A DNA stretch of 64,000 nucleotides from CAYUVH01 sp964448135 (GCA_964448135.1 CAYUVH010000016.1:1-64000); one strand, 5' to 3'; positions 16,357-25,297 are shown, counted from the first letter of the stretch. Notes: generated by a model not told the origin, from the sequence alone. Numbers and translations are program-made.

Positions 16357-16583
16357 AGTACTGGGATTACTGGATTGATATGGCGAAACTGGCACTGTGG
16401 CTATCGCTACTCCTGGCGCTGGCGTTTTGCAGCTGTTTCGCCGTGTTGTGGTTGCTCGGGGGTCTGGTCACTCACGTCGCACCCGGGGCGCTTGTTGTGA
16501 TCAAGGTTTGCGTTTGGGTCTTAAGCGTGGTAATGGCTCCGTTCGCGCTCGTCGGCGCGTTTTTGTTTGCGAATAGAAAGTAG
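16353..16583 (+). CDS. Small membrane protein coupled to regulator
   Basis: This 76-residue protein has two predicted membrane helices (residues about 11-36 and 45-72) and a short charged end FANRK. The ATG overlaps the stop of the upstream regulator, so the two are co-translated. A role in controlling the phosphorylation-dead regulator is a guess from context; no family is recognised. Confidence 0.6.
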   Translation: MKYWDYWIDMAKLALWLSLLLALAFCSCFAVLWLLGGLVTHVAPGALVVIKVCVWVLSVVMAPFALVGAFLFANRK

Positions 16584-16677
16584 CGAGGGCCAGCAGGCAG
16601 CCAAAAAAACTGGAAAGACTAGAGAATCAGCGCGGCTTGCAGCACGACAGGTTACCGTTTGCCCACCGCGGTGGCGA

Positions 16678-18021
16678 TCAAGGCTGCAACAACACGGCGC
16701 GATAAAACCGTTGTGTGTCCGGCGGAGCGGCGTCAAACGCGATGACGGCATCGTTTGTGGCCGCGATGGGGAAACCCAGATTGATCCAATTCGTTTGCGC
16801 AAGGTTGGTCAGGCATTGCAGTTGGTACTTTCCACCCGCGACAGCGCTCCACATCAGGTTGGCATCAATATTGGTCTTCACCACCGATTGCATAACTGGC
16901 GCGGGCGGATTGAGGATAAAACGAAACACCGTTCCAGCGCCGCTACCGCCATCCACGGTTGTGCCATAGAGATGGCCGTCTGGCCCGAACACCATTCCGG
17001 CATACGGCTGCGAGCCGTTGCTGTAGTTGAACGTGAACACGGTTTCGATCGTGCCATTGGTCGGCACTTTGAAGATCGTGCCGTAACCGGTCGCGCCGCC
17101 GTTGCGGGTCACGCCGTAGAGGCTGCCATCCGCGGCTGGCGTTAGCTCGGCGATCGGGTTCGCGCCGTTCGTATATCCGAACGCGGCTACCATTTCGACG
17201 CTGTCGTTCGTTGCTACTTTGAAAATCGTCCCGTGATTGCCCGGCCCGCCGTTGGCGGTAGTGCCATAAAGCGCGCCATCCGCCGCCAGCACCAGACTCG
17301 CCCATGGATACGCGCCATTGCTCGTGGCGAAAGCGAAGAAATTGGTAAACACCCCCGTGGATGACATTTTGAACACAGTGCCCACGTTGTTCGAACCGCC
17401 GATGAGCGTCGTGCCGTAGAGCCAGCCGTTCGTATGCAGCAGCAATGCCGATTCCGGATTGCCGCCCTTTACACTATTGAAGGCAACCAGCCCCGTCGGC
17501 TGGGTATCCGTGTCGCCCATCTTGAATACCGTGCCGTAAACGCCCGGGCCGCCGGCTACCGTCGTGCCATAGAAAACACCACTTGTGCCGGCGATCAATC
17601 CCCCGAATGGCGTCGAACCGTCCACGGTGGTATTGGTGAAGGATACCTGCACGGCAAGGTGGTTGCTCGCCAACTGAAACACGGTTCCGTGACTGAACGG
17701 GCCGCCATTGGCCGTGGTGCCGAAGAACACATCGCCTGACCGCAGCAGTCGCCCGTAAGGATTCGCGCCGTTTGTGAATCCAAAGGAAGCCACCGGGAAA
17801 AACGTGCCATTCGTGGTAATTTTGAAGATGGAGCCCTGACCGCTCACCCCGCCGTAAGAAGTCGAGCCGTAGAAACTGCCATCCTCACCCGGCACGAGGG
17901 CGGCTTGCGGGTATTGACCGTCGCTGGCGTTGAAGACATGGAGGGTGGTCAGCACGCCGGCGCGTGCCACGCCAAGAAACATTCCCGCCAGCAATGGCAG
18001 GCAAATTCGGATTCGCTTCAC
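16678..18021 (-). CDS. Secreted Gloeo_Verruco-repeat protein
   Basis: From the GTG at 18021 the product is 447 residues with a clean signal peptide (MKRIRICLPLLAGMFLGV, cleavage near ARAG). The body consists of seven or eight units of about 45 residues with the pattern LYGTTxxGGxxxxGTVFKxxxxG, which is the repeat described as Gloeo_Verruco (TIGR03803). These repeats probably form a beta-propeller-like domain. The last 70 residues are the phylum-typical C-terminal module ending in RFYRAVLLQP. It begins 26 bases after the stop of the Cys-rich exoprotein, in the same direction. The frame is open further upstream but reads the other gene's antisense-like residues. The role is unknown, presumably a surface or secreted binding protein. 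Confidence 0.85.
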   Translation of the reverse strand: MKRIRICLPLLAGMFLGVARAGVLTTLHVFNASDGQYPQAALVPGEDGSFYGSTSYGGVSGQGSIFKITTNGTFFPVASFGFTNGANPYGRLLRSGDVFFGTTANGGPFSHGTVFQLASNHLAVQVSFTNTTVDGSTPFGGLIAGTSGVFYGTTVAGGPGVYGTVFKMGDTDTQPTGLVAFNSVKGGNPESALLLHTNGWLYGTTLIGGSNNVGTVFKMSSTGVFTNFFAFATSNGAYPWASLVLAADGALYGTTANGGPGNHGTIFKVATNDSVEMVAAFGYTNGANPIAELTPAADGSLYGVTRNGGATGYGTIFKVPTNGTIETVFTFNYSNGSQPYAGMVFGPDGHLYGTTVDGGSGAGTVFRFILNPPAPVMQSVVKTNIDANLMWSAVAGGKYQLQCLTNLAQTNWINLGFPIAATNDAVIAFDAAPPDTQRFYRAVLLQP

Positions 18022-18047
18022 AAAACCAGGTTGTTGACGCCGAACGC

Positions 18048-21000
18048 TCAAGGACACTTGAGCCGGTAGAATTTGTTCGTTCCCGTTGGCACCACCACAT
18101 AGGGCGAAGAAACTCCCAAATCGGTCCAGATTCCAGTGGTTACCGAAGTCGCTTCCTGCAGAATCCCGCCGTCGGCCCAACTGACGGTGATCATGCCAGG
18201 GCTGATGGCAATGTTCAGGGTGGGTCGTCGCACGATGACCTGGAAGCTGCAACTGTTCGTGGTCCCGCCACACGCGGTGGCGGTGGCCACCACGGTATTC
18301 GTGGTGTCCCGGTTGAATAGGGTGCCGGAGGGCGGCGTCGAGGTGACCGTGACGGAGCCGCAGGCGCCGGTGGCGTTGATGGACCAGTTGACCGCGATAT
18401 TGCTGCTACACGTGAGCACAACGATATTCGTGGGACAAACGAGGCTGGGTTTGTTTGTGTTCAGGAGGGTCACGGTTTGGATGCAATAGGAGGCGACCGC
18501 GAGGAAGATATTGCTGCCGCACGGAGACAGTCCGCAATTCGAGGCGACCACCCAGGTACGGGAGATAGAGCAACCATTGGTCTGATCGGAGAAGGTGAGC
18601 TGGTAATTTGTGCCACAGCAGGCGTCAACCACCATGGGCGGGTCGAAACTCCAATTCGTGCTGCAAGACACGGTCTTGTTCGAGGCGCAGGTAATCATGG
18701 GCGGGTTGGTGTAATAGACGGTGACGGCCTGCGTGCAGACCATGCTGTTGCTGCAGCAATCCTGCGCGAGCCAGGACCGGACAATGACGTTGGTGTAGCC
18801 ACAACCCTGATTGGTGACCGTGCTGAGAACGGTCAGATTGAGGTTTGTACAACAAGTCCCCAGGGCCATGGGCGGATCAAACGTCCAGCCACTGCCGCAG
18901 ACCACATACTTGTTCGTCGAGCAAACGACGGCCGGCGCGGTGACGGGTGGCAAGGTGACGATTTGGGTGCAGGTGGCGGGGTTGTTGCAACAATCCATCG
19001 CCTGCCAGATGCGCGTGAAGGTCATACCGGTGCAAGGCTGGCCGTTGGTTACGGTGCTGGCCACCGACACCGTCACGTTGGTGCCGCAACACAGGTCCGT
19101 GGCCATGGGCTGGTCGAAGGTCCACGCGTTGGTGCATTGCACGGTCTTGTTCGGCACGCACATGATGCTGGGCGGCGTGGTATCAATCACCGTGACTATC
19201 TGGGAGCAACCGGTTTGATTGCTACAGCAGTCGGAAATGGTCCAGTTGCGGGTGGCGGTGAAGTTGCAACCCGCGCCATTGGTAAAGGTGCCAGTCACGG
19301 CGATGCTCACGTTGGTACCGCAACAAATATCAAACGCGGTCGGGGGGTCGAATGTCCAGGCACTGCCGCATTGGACGGTCTTGTTGGGAGGGCAGCCTAC
19401 TATCGGTGGATCGAAGTCCAGGATGGTAACCCTCTGGCTGCAGAAAGCGCTTTGACCATAGCAATCTGTCAGAATCCAGGTGATCGTCGCGACACGTGGA
19501 CAATAGTTGTTCGTGTAAGCACTGGACGTGAGCGTGAAATTCGTCCCACAGCAGTTGGTCATTACGAATGGCTGGTCAAATACCCACGGGAGGCCGCATT
19601 GGACCGTCTTGTCCGGCAGACAATTCAGCGTGGGCGGCGGGCAGGGGAGATTGGTATTGCTGGTAATGATCTCGAAGGAGAGATCCAGGCTGTTGGTGAA
19701 GCCTGGGCGATGGAGGTCCACCCAGTTAAAGCCTGGCAGCATGCCGACAACCGCGTCGTCGTTCCAATTCGTCGGGCAAGTTTTCCAGCCGAAGAAGAAC
19801 GGATTCGTCGCCGAGCAACTGGCCTGGACAGAAAGCCAATAGATGTTTCCGTTGGTCTGGTACCAGCACATGTTCGTCGGCAGATTGAAGACGTATTCCC
19901 AGATAACCGTGTCCGTGCCGATGATGCCGTTGCCGGGGGCGGTGGGGTCGTAGAATTGCTCAAACACACCGTTGGTGTAAGGGAAGGCGAAGTATTCATT
20001 CGGCTGGAAGCAGTAGCCGCAAAGTTGGAAGCCGGGCCGACTGTAATTATTGCCGTTGCGCGGAATGTCGGTCCACAAGCCGAGGCAAATGCAGGGCGGC
20101 GTGGGCGGCAATTGGTCGGAAAGCCAGGAAGCCCAGAGTCGGATCTGGGTCAGCGGACCGGTGGCCGTGCAGAGGAAATCATCAGCGAGCATGTTCGATG
20201 GGCTGCTGGCCTTGACATCGAGGCCGCTGGTGGATGGGTCGGGCACCTGGAGCCACTTGTAGGCGTTTGTGGTATTCGGCGGCGGGGGTTGATTGGTCCC
20301 GCTGGTGATGATCTCGAAGGAAAGATCCATGCTGTTCGTGTAGAGCGGCGGACGGCGCAGTTCCTGCCAGCCAAAGCCGGGCACGAACCCAAAGACCGCG
20401 TCATCGTTCCAGTTGGTCGGACAGGTTTTCCAGCCGAAGTGATAGAGGCTTTGATCGAAATTGCTGACGGTAAGCGAGAGCCAGTAAATGCTTCCGTTGG
20501 TTTGATACCAGCAGGTATTGGTTGGCATGGTGAAAATGTATTCCCACACCTGGCTGTCGAAGCTGAAGAAGCCCGGGTTCTGCGGGTCCCAGAACTTTTC
20601 GAAGAAGACGTTGGTGTAGATCAAGCCCGCGTACTGGCCCGGACAGAAGGAGGCGCTGCACAGCAACAGACCGGGCTGGCTGTACGGATTGAATTGATTG
20701 GTCGGGATGTCCGTCCAGAGACCGAGATTGAAACAAGCCTGCGTGGACTGATCAAATTCCCATGAGCCCCACAGACGGATTTCCGTGATCGGGCCGGTGG
20801 CGTTGCAGCGGAAATCATCTGCCAGCATCTGGACGTCGGTTACACGCACGTCTATCCCGTTGGTGTTCGCCTCCGGAACCTGCAGCCACTTGTCAATTGT
20901 GGTGTTCGTGGGAATGACTCCAGGCGGGTTGGTGGTGGTCAGGGCGAAGGACAGGTCGAGGAGAAGGTTGGTGTTGATGGGATTGGCCAACTGGTTCCAC

Positions 21001-21686
21001 GCAGTGAGGATGTTCGTGTTTTGGGGACCCCCTTGGAAGGCGTACAGGGAGCTGCCGCCATAAAAGTTGGTTGTTGTTTTCCACCCGATGTTGGTGAGTG
21101 GCAAACCGGCCAGGGTCGCGCTGACGGAAAGCCAGTACGTGATTGGTGTGTTGGGCGTCCCGGTCTGGACGAAGGGATTGGTGGGGTAAAAATTATACTG
21201 AAAAATCGCGTTGTCCGTGCCGAGGACGTTGGTGCCCTGGCTGGGATTCCAGAAGGTCTCAAGCGTGTTCGTCACCCACAAGCGAACGAGGTACTGGGTG
21301 TAGTTGAAGGTCTGGTACCAAAGCAACGCGCCCGGCTGGTTGTAGTTGGTGAAGGGCGGGACCGGGGGGACGTTCGACCAGATCGCGACCGTGAGGAACA
21401 GGTTGGTGGTGTTGGGCACATTATTATTGAGATAAGATGCCCAGATATGGATGTCGGTGACCGGCGCCGTGTTGGTGCAGAGAAAATCACTCGCCAGGAC
21501 GAGCGGTTGCCGGATCTGGACATCGTAGCCGCTGGGGCTGAGGTCCGGGTATTGCACCCACTTGGTGGCGTTGGTGGCGCTCGGCCAGTCGGCGCGGGCC
21601 GGGAGAGTTGCGACAGACAGAAGCGCAGCCGCTAGCAGGAGTTTGCCGTAGGGGAATGGATTGCAGGAAAGAAGGGTGGTGTGCAT
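18048..21686 (-). CDS. Large Cys-rich secreted repeat protein
   Basis: This 1212-residue protein has a signal peptide at about residues 14-33 (KLLLAAALLSVATLPARA). Three copies of a beta-rich unit follow, starting near residues 41, 264 and 475 with the pattern KWLQVPDxxTxGxDV, then LADDFLC, then IRLWASW, separated by Thr/Asn/Pro linkers. From about residue 680 six HYR-like units run in tandem, each opening with PPxxxCxPNKTVQCG and containing a CCGTN pair and a DCCxN pair. The many Cys pairs imply disulfide bonding outside the cytoplasm. The C-terminal 60 residues are the usual module ending in FYRLKCP. It is the first gene of an operon with the Gloeo_Verruco protein. I recognise no enzyme domain. 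Confidence 0.85.
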   Translation of the reverse strand: MHTTLLSCNPFPYGKLLLAAALLSVATLPARADWPSATNATKWVQYPDLSPSGYDVQIRQPLVLASDFLCTNTAPVTDIHIWASYLNNNVPNTTNLFLTVAIWSNVPPVPPFTNYNQPGALLWYQTFNYTQYLVRLWVTNTLETFWNPSQGTNVLGTDNAIFQYNFYPTNPFVQTGTPNTPITYWLSVSATLAGLPLTNIGWKTTTNFYGGSSLYAFQGGPQNTNILTAWNQLANPINTNLLLDLSFALTTTNPPGVIPTNTTIDKWLQVPEANTNGIDVRVTDVQMLADDFRCNATGPITEIRLWGSWEFDQSTQACFNLGLWTDIPTNQFNPYSQPGLLLCSASFCPGQYAGLIYTNVFFEKFWDPQNPGFFSFDSQVWEYIFTMPTNTCWYQTNGSIYWLSLTVSNFDQSLYHFGWKTCPTNWNDDAVFGFVPGFGWQELRRPPLYTNSMDLSFEIITSGTNQPPPPNTTNAYKWLQVPDPSTSGLDVKASSPSNMLADDFLCTATGPLTQIRLWASWLSDQLPPTPPCICLGLWTDIPRNGNNYSRPGFQLCGYCFQPNEYFAFPYTNGVFEQFYDPTAPGNGIIGTDTVIWEYVFNLPTNMCWYQTNGNIYWLSVQASCSATNPFFFGWKTCPTNWNDDAVVGMLPGFNWVDLHRPGFTNSLDLSFEIITSNTNLPCPPPTLNCLPDKTVQCGLPWVFDQPFVMTNCCGTNFTLTSSAYTNNYCPRVATITWILTDCYGQSAFCSQRVTILDFDPPIVGCPPNKTVQCGSAWTFDPPTAFDICCGTNVSIAVTGTFTNGAGCNFTATRNWTISDCCSNQTGCSQIVTVIDTTPPSIMCVPNKTVQCTNAWTFDQPMATDLCCGTNVTVSVASTVTNGQPCTGMTFTRIWQAMDCCNNPATCTQIVTLPPVTAPAVVCSTNKYVVCGSGWTFDPPMALGTCCTNLNLTVLSTVTNQGCGYTNVIVRSWLAQDCCSNSMVCTQAVTVYYTNPPMITCASNKTVSCSTNWSFDPPMVVDACCGTNYQLTFSDQTNGCSISRTWVVASNCGLSPCGSNIFLAVASYCIQTVTLLNTNKPSLVCPTNIVVLTCSSNIAVNWSINATGACGSVTVTSTPPSGTLFNRDTTNTVVATATACGGTTNSCSFQVIVRRPTLNIAISPGMITVSWADGGILQEATSVTTGIWTDLGVSSPYVVVPTGTNKFYRLKCP

Positions 21687-21967
21687 AAGACTGCGTGGTT
21701 GGGTATGGTCATTTCCCTGACGCGGCGGCTTTGCCTGCCTGTTGCAAATCCGGCCCGCGCTGGCCCGTCCCTGCTGTCAAACCGCGACCGCAGGGCAATG
21801 TGAAGTACGTTCATGCCGACTGACTCTCAGTCGAGCCTGTAAACTGCGGTTGACAGCCCGAGAATGGTTCGACAATGACACCGCCGTCAAGTGCGGAGTA
21901 AAAATTTTTATGCTGTTCATTAAATCGGAAATCGGGCTCGGAGCGGCGATGGCGGGGGAGCTATGGG
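21687..21967. other. Intergenic region upstream of exoprotein operon
   Basis: No gene is seen. A small perfect hairpin, CGACTGA-CTC-TCAGTCG, lies at 21817-21833 without a T-tract. The promoter of the minus-strand operon should be here, but I cannot point to it. Confidence 0.5.
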
Positions 21968-22301
21968 TTGCACGCCTGCGGCGTTAAGTCGCCAGAGTCG
22001 TTCAATGGGGACAATGTCGCCTTTAACATCACAGGCAATGGAAACCCCAACGGTCTGATTATTCTGGCAGCCCTGACGTTGGAAACGGTATCCGATGCTG
22101 CGCATTTTTCTAACCCCGACGAATACAGCGGCCGTTTCCTGGCCTTCACCATCAACCGGCTGGAATTTACAGCAGAATACCAATTTGATGGGAACAAACT
22201 GGTTAACGCCGACCGAAACGATCAACGATGATGGGACGAATAAGTTCCTCGTGGTGAGCCCGCCGAAAAACCAGCGGTTTTTCAGGCTGCAAAAGCCCTG
22301 A
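21968..22301 (+). pseudogene. C-terminal remnant of a secreted protein
   Basis: The frame 22095-22301 reads the phylum-typical C-terminal module (AVSWPSPSTGWNLQQNT, then GTNKFLVV and a final RFFRLQKP), but without any of the protein that normally precedes it. The stretch 21968-22095 shows related-looking Ser/Asn-rich sequence only in another frame. I read this as the frameshifted tail of a deleted exoprotein gene. Confidence 0.5.
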
Positions 22302-22375
22302 TGCTGGTGAGAGTTGACGAATCGAAGCGTGCTGGCTAGCTGAGGCGGTGAGGCCGTGTGGGCTGCCTCAGTATG

Positions 22376-22696
22376 TCACAACTTCGACTTCCCCGCCTTC
22401 CTCGCCTTGGCCCATCTCGCTTTCATCAACGCAGCCATCTTCGCCTTAAATCCAGCAGGCATCTTTTTCTTGGCCTTCTTCGGCTTTGCTCCTTTGCCGG
22501 CGCTGAATTTAGCCCAGCGTGCTTTGGCGGCTTTTAAGATGGCTCTTCTTCCAGCCGCAGACATCTTGTGTTTGCCGGGTGACGTTGGCGCAGATTCTTC
22601 CGATCCGAGGAGTGCGTTGAGTTCGTCGTTCAGGGCCAGGATCTTCTCTTGGATCGTGGCCGCTTTTCTGAGTTGTTGAGGAGTGATGTTGAGCAT
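22376..22696 (-). CDS. Small Lys/Ala-rich protein with KARWAK motifs
   Basis: This 106-residue protein has an N-terminal helical part (residues 1-35, IQEKILALNDELNALLG, coiled-coil-like). A strongly basic half follows with two copies of a KARWAK motif, one in SAAGRRAILKAAKARWAK and one near the C-terminus in a KMAALMKARWAKARK stretch. Proteins of this composition occur in Verrucomicrobia and Planctomycetes and look like nucleic-acid-binding, histone-H1-like tails. No enzymatic motif is seen. The gene stands alone. Confidence 0.65.
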   Translation of the reverse strand: MLNITPQQLRKAATIQEKILALNDELNALLGSEESAPTSPGKHKMSAAGRRAILKAAKARWAKFSAGKGAKPKKAKKKMPAGFKAKMAALMKARWAKARKAGKSKL

Positions 22697-22943
22697 GCGA
22701 AGAGATATTACCTGTACCGGATAGTGAAGTCAGAGCGTTTTTTGTTATTCCCATTAAGCCCATCGAGATGCAGCGGGATTATGACGCAGCAGCTTGGTAT
22801 CTGTGAAAATGCCGGAAAGGACGATTACCGAGCGCCCCCGTGGCTTGTGCAAGGCCAGTAGGATGAACCGACTTTTCAGGGGCTCATCGCTTTCCGTATT
22901 AAGACAGTTGAATCGGGACTGGTTTTCTTTACCGGTTTCCGTA

Positions 22944-23543
22944 TCAGTGCGCCGCAGAAAGCTTCAGAATGTTGGGCCACAGTGGCTTAAAGTCCGAATC
23001 GCTCAGCGCACTCGTTGTCAACCTTTTGAGGCTGGCAATGGGTAGTGCCCGCAGGAACCAGTACCAAGCTTCTTCGGGATCGCCAAGCTGGCAGCAATAG
23101 CGGGCGAGGTTGTAGCGGATTAGGAATTGTCCAGCGTGGCACTCCACGACCCGCAGGAGAACGTTCCGTGCCTCCCGCGTTCGCTTCAGTTGGTGTAAAG
23201 CGGCGGCGTAGTGGACCCAGGCATCAGGACCGCATAAGGCGTGCTCGCACCTGACTTTTGCCACCTCGGCAACCGCCTCCCATTTGCCCTCCGCTGCAAA
23301 CATCTCGCAGCGCAACTCCAGGGCCTTGGGATGCTCTCTGGCTTTCGGCTCGAGGCGTTCAAGCTCCTTGGTGGCCTCAAGGAGGTTGCCTCGTTGCAGC
23401 CATGCGCGAGCAGTGTAAACGGCCGTGATTTCGAGAGGTTCCGGCAGCTTGTAGGGTTCAAAAAACACAGGTTCTTCAGTGGCAAACTCGCACAATTGTC
23501 GAAGTTGACAAGCCCAACGGTCGAAGCCCAACGGTCGAAGCAT
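22944..23543 (-). CDS. Tetratricopeptide repeat protein
   Basis: This 199-residue soluble protein has no signal peptide. Four TPR-like helix pairs cover about residues 35-180: AWLQRGNLLEATKELERL, a RCEMFAAEGKWEAVAEVA unit, WVHYAAALHQLKRTREA, and RYNLARYCCQLGDPEEAWYW. TPRs mediate protein-protein contacts. The last unit is also present as a scrap behind the GNAT gene at 2099. The start is uncertain because the first 15 residues contain a near-duplicated DNA stretch (GGTCGAAGCCCAAC twice, around 23520-23538). No partner gene is evident. Confidence 0.65.
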   Translation of the reverse strand: MLRPLGFDRWACQLRQLCEFATEEPVFFEPYKLPEPLEITAVYTARAWLQRGNLLEATKELERLEPKAREHPKALELRCEMFAAEGKWEAVAEVAKVRCEHALCGPDAWVHYAAALHQLKRTREARNVLLRVVECHAGQFLIRYNLARYCCQLGDPEEAWYWFLRALPIASLKRLTTSALSDSDFKPLWPNILKLSAAH

Positions 23544-23880
23544 AAATCTTCACCCTAGGAGCCCGTCGCTTGAAAGTGAGGACAAGTGCCATTCTGACGC
23601 CGCTCTCGACTCGCTCGGTCCCGGTAATCACAACCTCCGGCGCTATACATTGGGGTGGAAAGATGGGACCTGTTTTCCAATCCAAGCCCCTATAAAACCA
23701 TTCTTCCGCCCTCAACTGAACGGGCCCAGGCACCATCCACCTCATTCTGGCAGTGAAGGAGGCCTGTGTTTTGGGACTTGGACTCCCGTTGGTTAGTTGT
23801 CAAAAGGTATCATTTGAGATTCTCGAAAACCCTTCTCTGCACTCTGTCACCAACGCAGCCACAGAATTAGCGGCAGGAAC
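23544..23880. other. Region without a convincing gene
   Basis: Short frames on both strands (for instance minus 23476-23745) contain protein-like stretches, but no recognisable domain, ribosome binding site or consistent start. Some of it may be remains of a decayed gene. Confidence 0.4.
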
Positions 23881-24093
23881 TCAGTGGTTAATCTTCCGCA
23901 AGTCTTCCGATACTTTGTGTTCAACTGGAGTGCTCGGAATTTGTGGTTGATCCTCCGGCAACTCGGGCACATTCGATTCCTGCATTCCATCCTCCATGCT
24001 TGAACAGGAGGCGCAGATATTTGGATTGGAAGACAACACCTTCACACTCTTGGTCATCGGTTCGCCACACAACATGCAGATTCGACGGTGCAT
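23881..24093 (-). CDS. Small zinc-ribbon-like protein
   Basis: This 70-residue protein has two CxxC knuckles, CMLCGE near residues 6-11 and CASC near 27-30, spaced as in small zinc ribbons. A polar, acidic, disordered-looking tail follows. It begins MHRRICMLCG, so the first knuckle is at the very N-terminus. Such proteins often bind metal and act as small adaptors. No clear ribosome binding site is seen and the neighbours give no hint. Confidence 0.45.
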   Translation of the reverse strand: MHRRICMLCGEPMTKSVKVLSSNPNICASCSSMEDGMQESNVPELPEDQPQIPSTPVEHKVSEDLRKINH

Positions 24094-24275
24094 GATTTGT
24101 CTTCGCGCGTCTCTTGAATTGGCCGGTCTCCTTCGAAATACTAATTGGGCTGAAGAGAAGTGTGCAGGTTTGTGGAGCCTTTGAATAGTCCGGTAAACTA
24201 CCGACGATTCCTAAGGGCAAGGACCGACGAAATTACCCCAGCGTCGAAAAAGCAGAACATAATACCTAGCTCACG

Positions 24276-24304
24276 TTGACCATTCCACAGTAATTGTTTA
24301 TTTT
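24276..24304 (+). promoter_or_regulatory. Promoter placing transcription start at the ATG
   Basis: TTGACC at 24276-24281, a 17-base spacer and TATTTT at 24299-24304. The expected transcription start (24310-24312) coincides with the ATG at 24313, so the message could be leaderless. Confidence 0.35.
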
Positions 24305-24312
24305 GGCGTGGG

Positions 24313-24711
24313 ATGATTCCTGACCAGAGATCATTAAGCCGTTCCCAGGCAGAACGACTGGTCAGCTATTTGGCGATCTTTGAAACACCCGGCTACGTAT
24401 TTAGGGAAAGCCACACGCCGGACAGATCTGAAACCATTCTCACCCAAGACACCTACGATTTTATTCGTCTGGTCCTCGTATTCGCCGGCACCAACACTTC
24501 TGAACGCCTTCGACTTCTCGACCTGCAGGCGTATGAAAAAGACGCTCATTTGCTGGGACAAGCCAGTGCCGACCTTCTCTTCGAACTCCTTTACCGTCAC
24601 GTGCGCTTGGATCATTCCTCCCGAGGCCACCTTCTTGAACTGCTGGAAAACGGGCACATAATCGCCATGCTCAAGCGGCTCAGGGACCTTCAACCCACGC
24701 TGGCTTCTTGA
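24313..24711 (+). CDS. Hypothetical helical protein
   Basis: This 132-residue protein is soluble and mostly helical by composition (RSQAERLVSYLAIFETPG, then DTYDFIRLVLVFAG, then a LLGQASADLLFELLYRHV segment). I recognise no family and no catalytic motif. The gene stands alone between divergent small genes, and a promoter-like pair lies immediately upstream. Natural amino-acid composition along the full length supports that it is real. Confidence 0.58.
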   Translation: MIPDQRSLSRSQAERLVSYLAIFETPGYVFRESHTPDRSETILTQDTYDFIRLVLVFAGTNTSERLRLLDLQAYEKDAHLLGQASADLLFELLYRHVRLDHSSRGHLLELLENGHIIAMLKRLRDLQPTLAS

Positions 24712-24954
24712 ATGGTGTTGCCGCCGTGATGCAACCAGCCTTCCCACCTCTGCCTTTTTTAGGGGAGATGGGCGACGGGCGCCAACGAGATGGGGATGGG
24801 AAATCCCGCTGAAAAAACGCACCGCCGCCCAAATCCACTTCCTGGTTAAGAGCGAATGGCGGCAGCGTCAATGGTATGGTTTTCGAGAGGAGAGCCGGGT
24901 AGCAAAAGCGAGAGCGTTTTCGCTGATGCTCTGTTCCTGGCTGTCGATACAGAC

Positions 24955-24986
24955 AAAAGAGGCGAAGGAATTGAATCCTCCGCCTC
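24955..24986 (-). terminator. Rho-independent terminator of the HU gene
   Basis: On the minus strand a 10-bp stem (GAGGCGGAGG with CCTTCGCCTC, one G-T pair, 8-base loop) is followed directly by TTTTGT. It starts 23 bases after the HU stop codon. Confidence 0.78.
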
Positions 24987-25009
24987 GCCACCAATAAAAC
25001 CAGCCTCGC

Positions 25010-25297
25010 TTACTTGGTGCCCAGAATTGCGTCTTTGGCTGCCTTGGCGACGCGGAATTTGACCACACGCTTGGCCTTGATCTGGATGGTCTCGCCGGTT
25101 GCCGGATTCCGACCCATGCGAGCTTTCCGATTCACCAGCACAATTTTGCCCAGTCCGGGAATCGTGAAGGAGTTCTTGGCGTTCTTATAGGCCAGTGCAA
25201 CCAGAGCTTCGAGGGTCTGCCCCGCTTGCTTTTTGGTTAGACCAACGGTTTCTGCCACAGATGTGACGATTTGTGATTTAGTTAATGCTTTTGCCAT
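25010..25297 (-). CDS. HU-family nucleoid DNA-binding protein
   Basis: This 95-residue protein is the size of HU/IHF subunits. It begins MAKALTKSQIV with helix 1 and helix 2 (VGLTKKQAGQTLEALVAL). It then has the GLGKIVLVNRKARMGRNPATGE beta-arm region with the signature GRNPATGE around residue 65-72, and a final basic helix. It bends and compacts DNA as a dimer and supports recombination and transcription. The start at 25297 is chosen over one nine codons upstream because it matches the family N-terminus. Monocistronic with its own terminator. Confidence 0.94.
   Translation of the reverse strand: MAKALTKSQIVTSVAETVGLTKKQAGQTLEALVALAYKNAKNSFTIPGLGKIVLVNRKARMGRNPATGETIQIKAKRVVKFRVAKAAKDAILGTK

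Noticed and set aside
18477..20765. Long open frame (over 700 codons) antisense to the Cys-rich exoprotein
   Set aside because: Its translation is rich in Gly/Arg/Val without domains, and the opposite strand has a signal peptide, repeats and a C-terminal module. It is a by-product of base composition.
23476..23745. 89-codon minus-strand frame upstream of the TPR gene
   Set aside because: Part of it looks protein-like, but it overlaps the TPR start and no family or start signal supports it. Left as an uncertain intergenic region.
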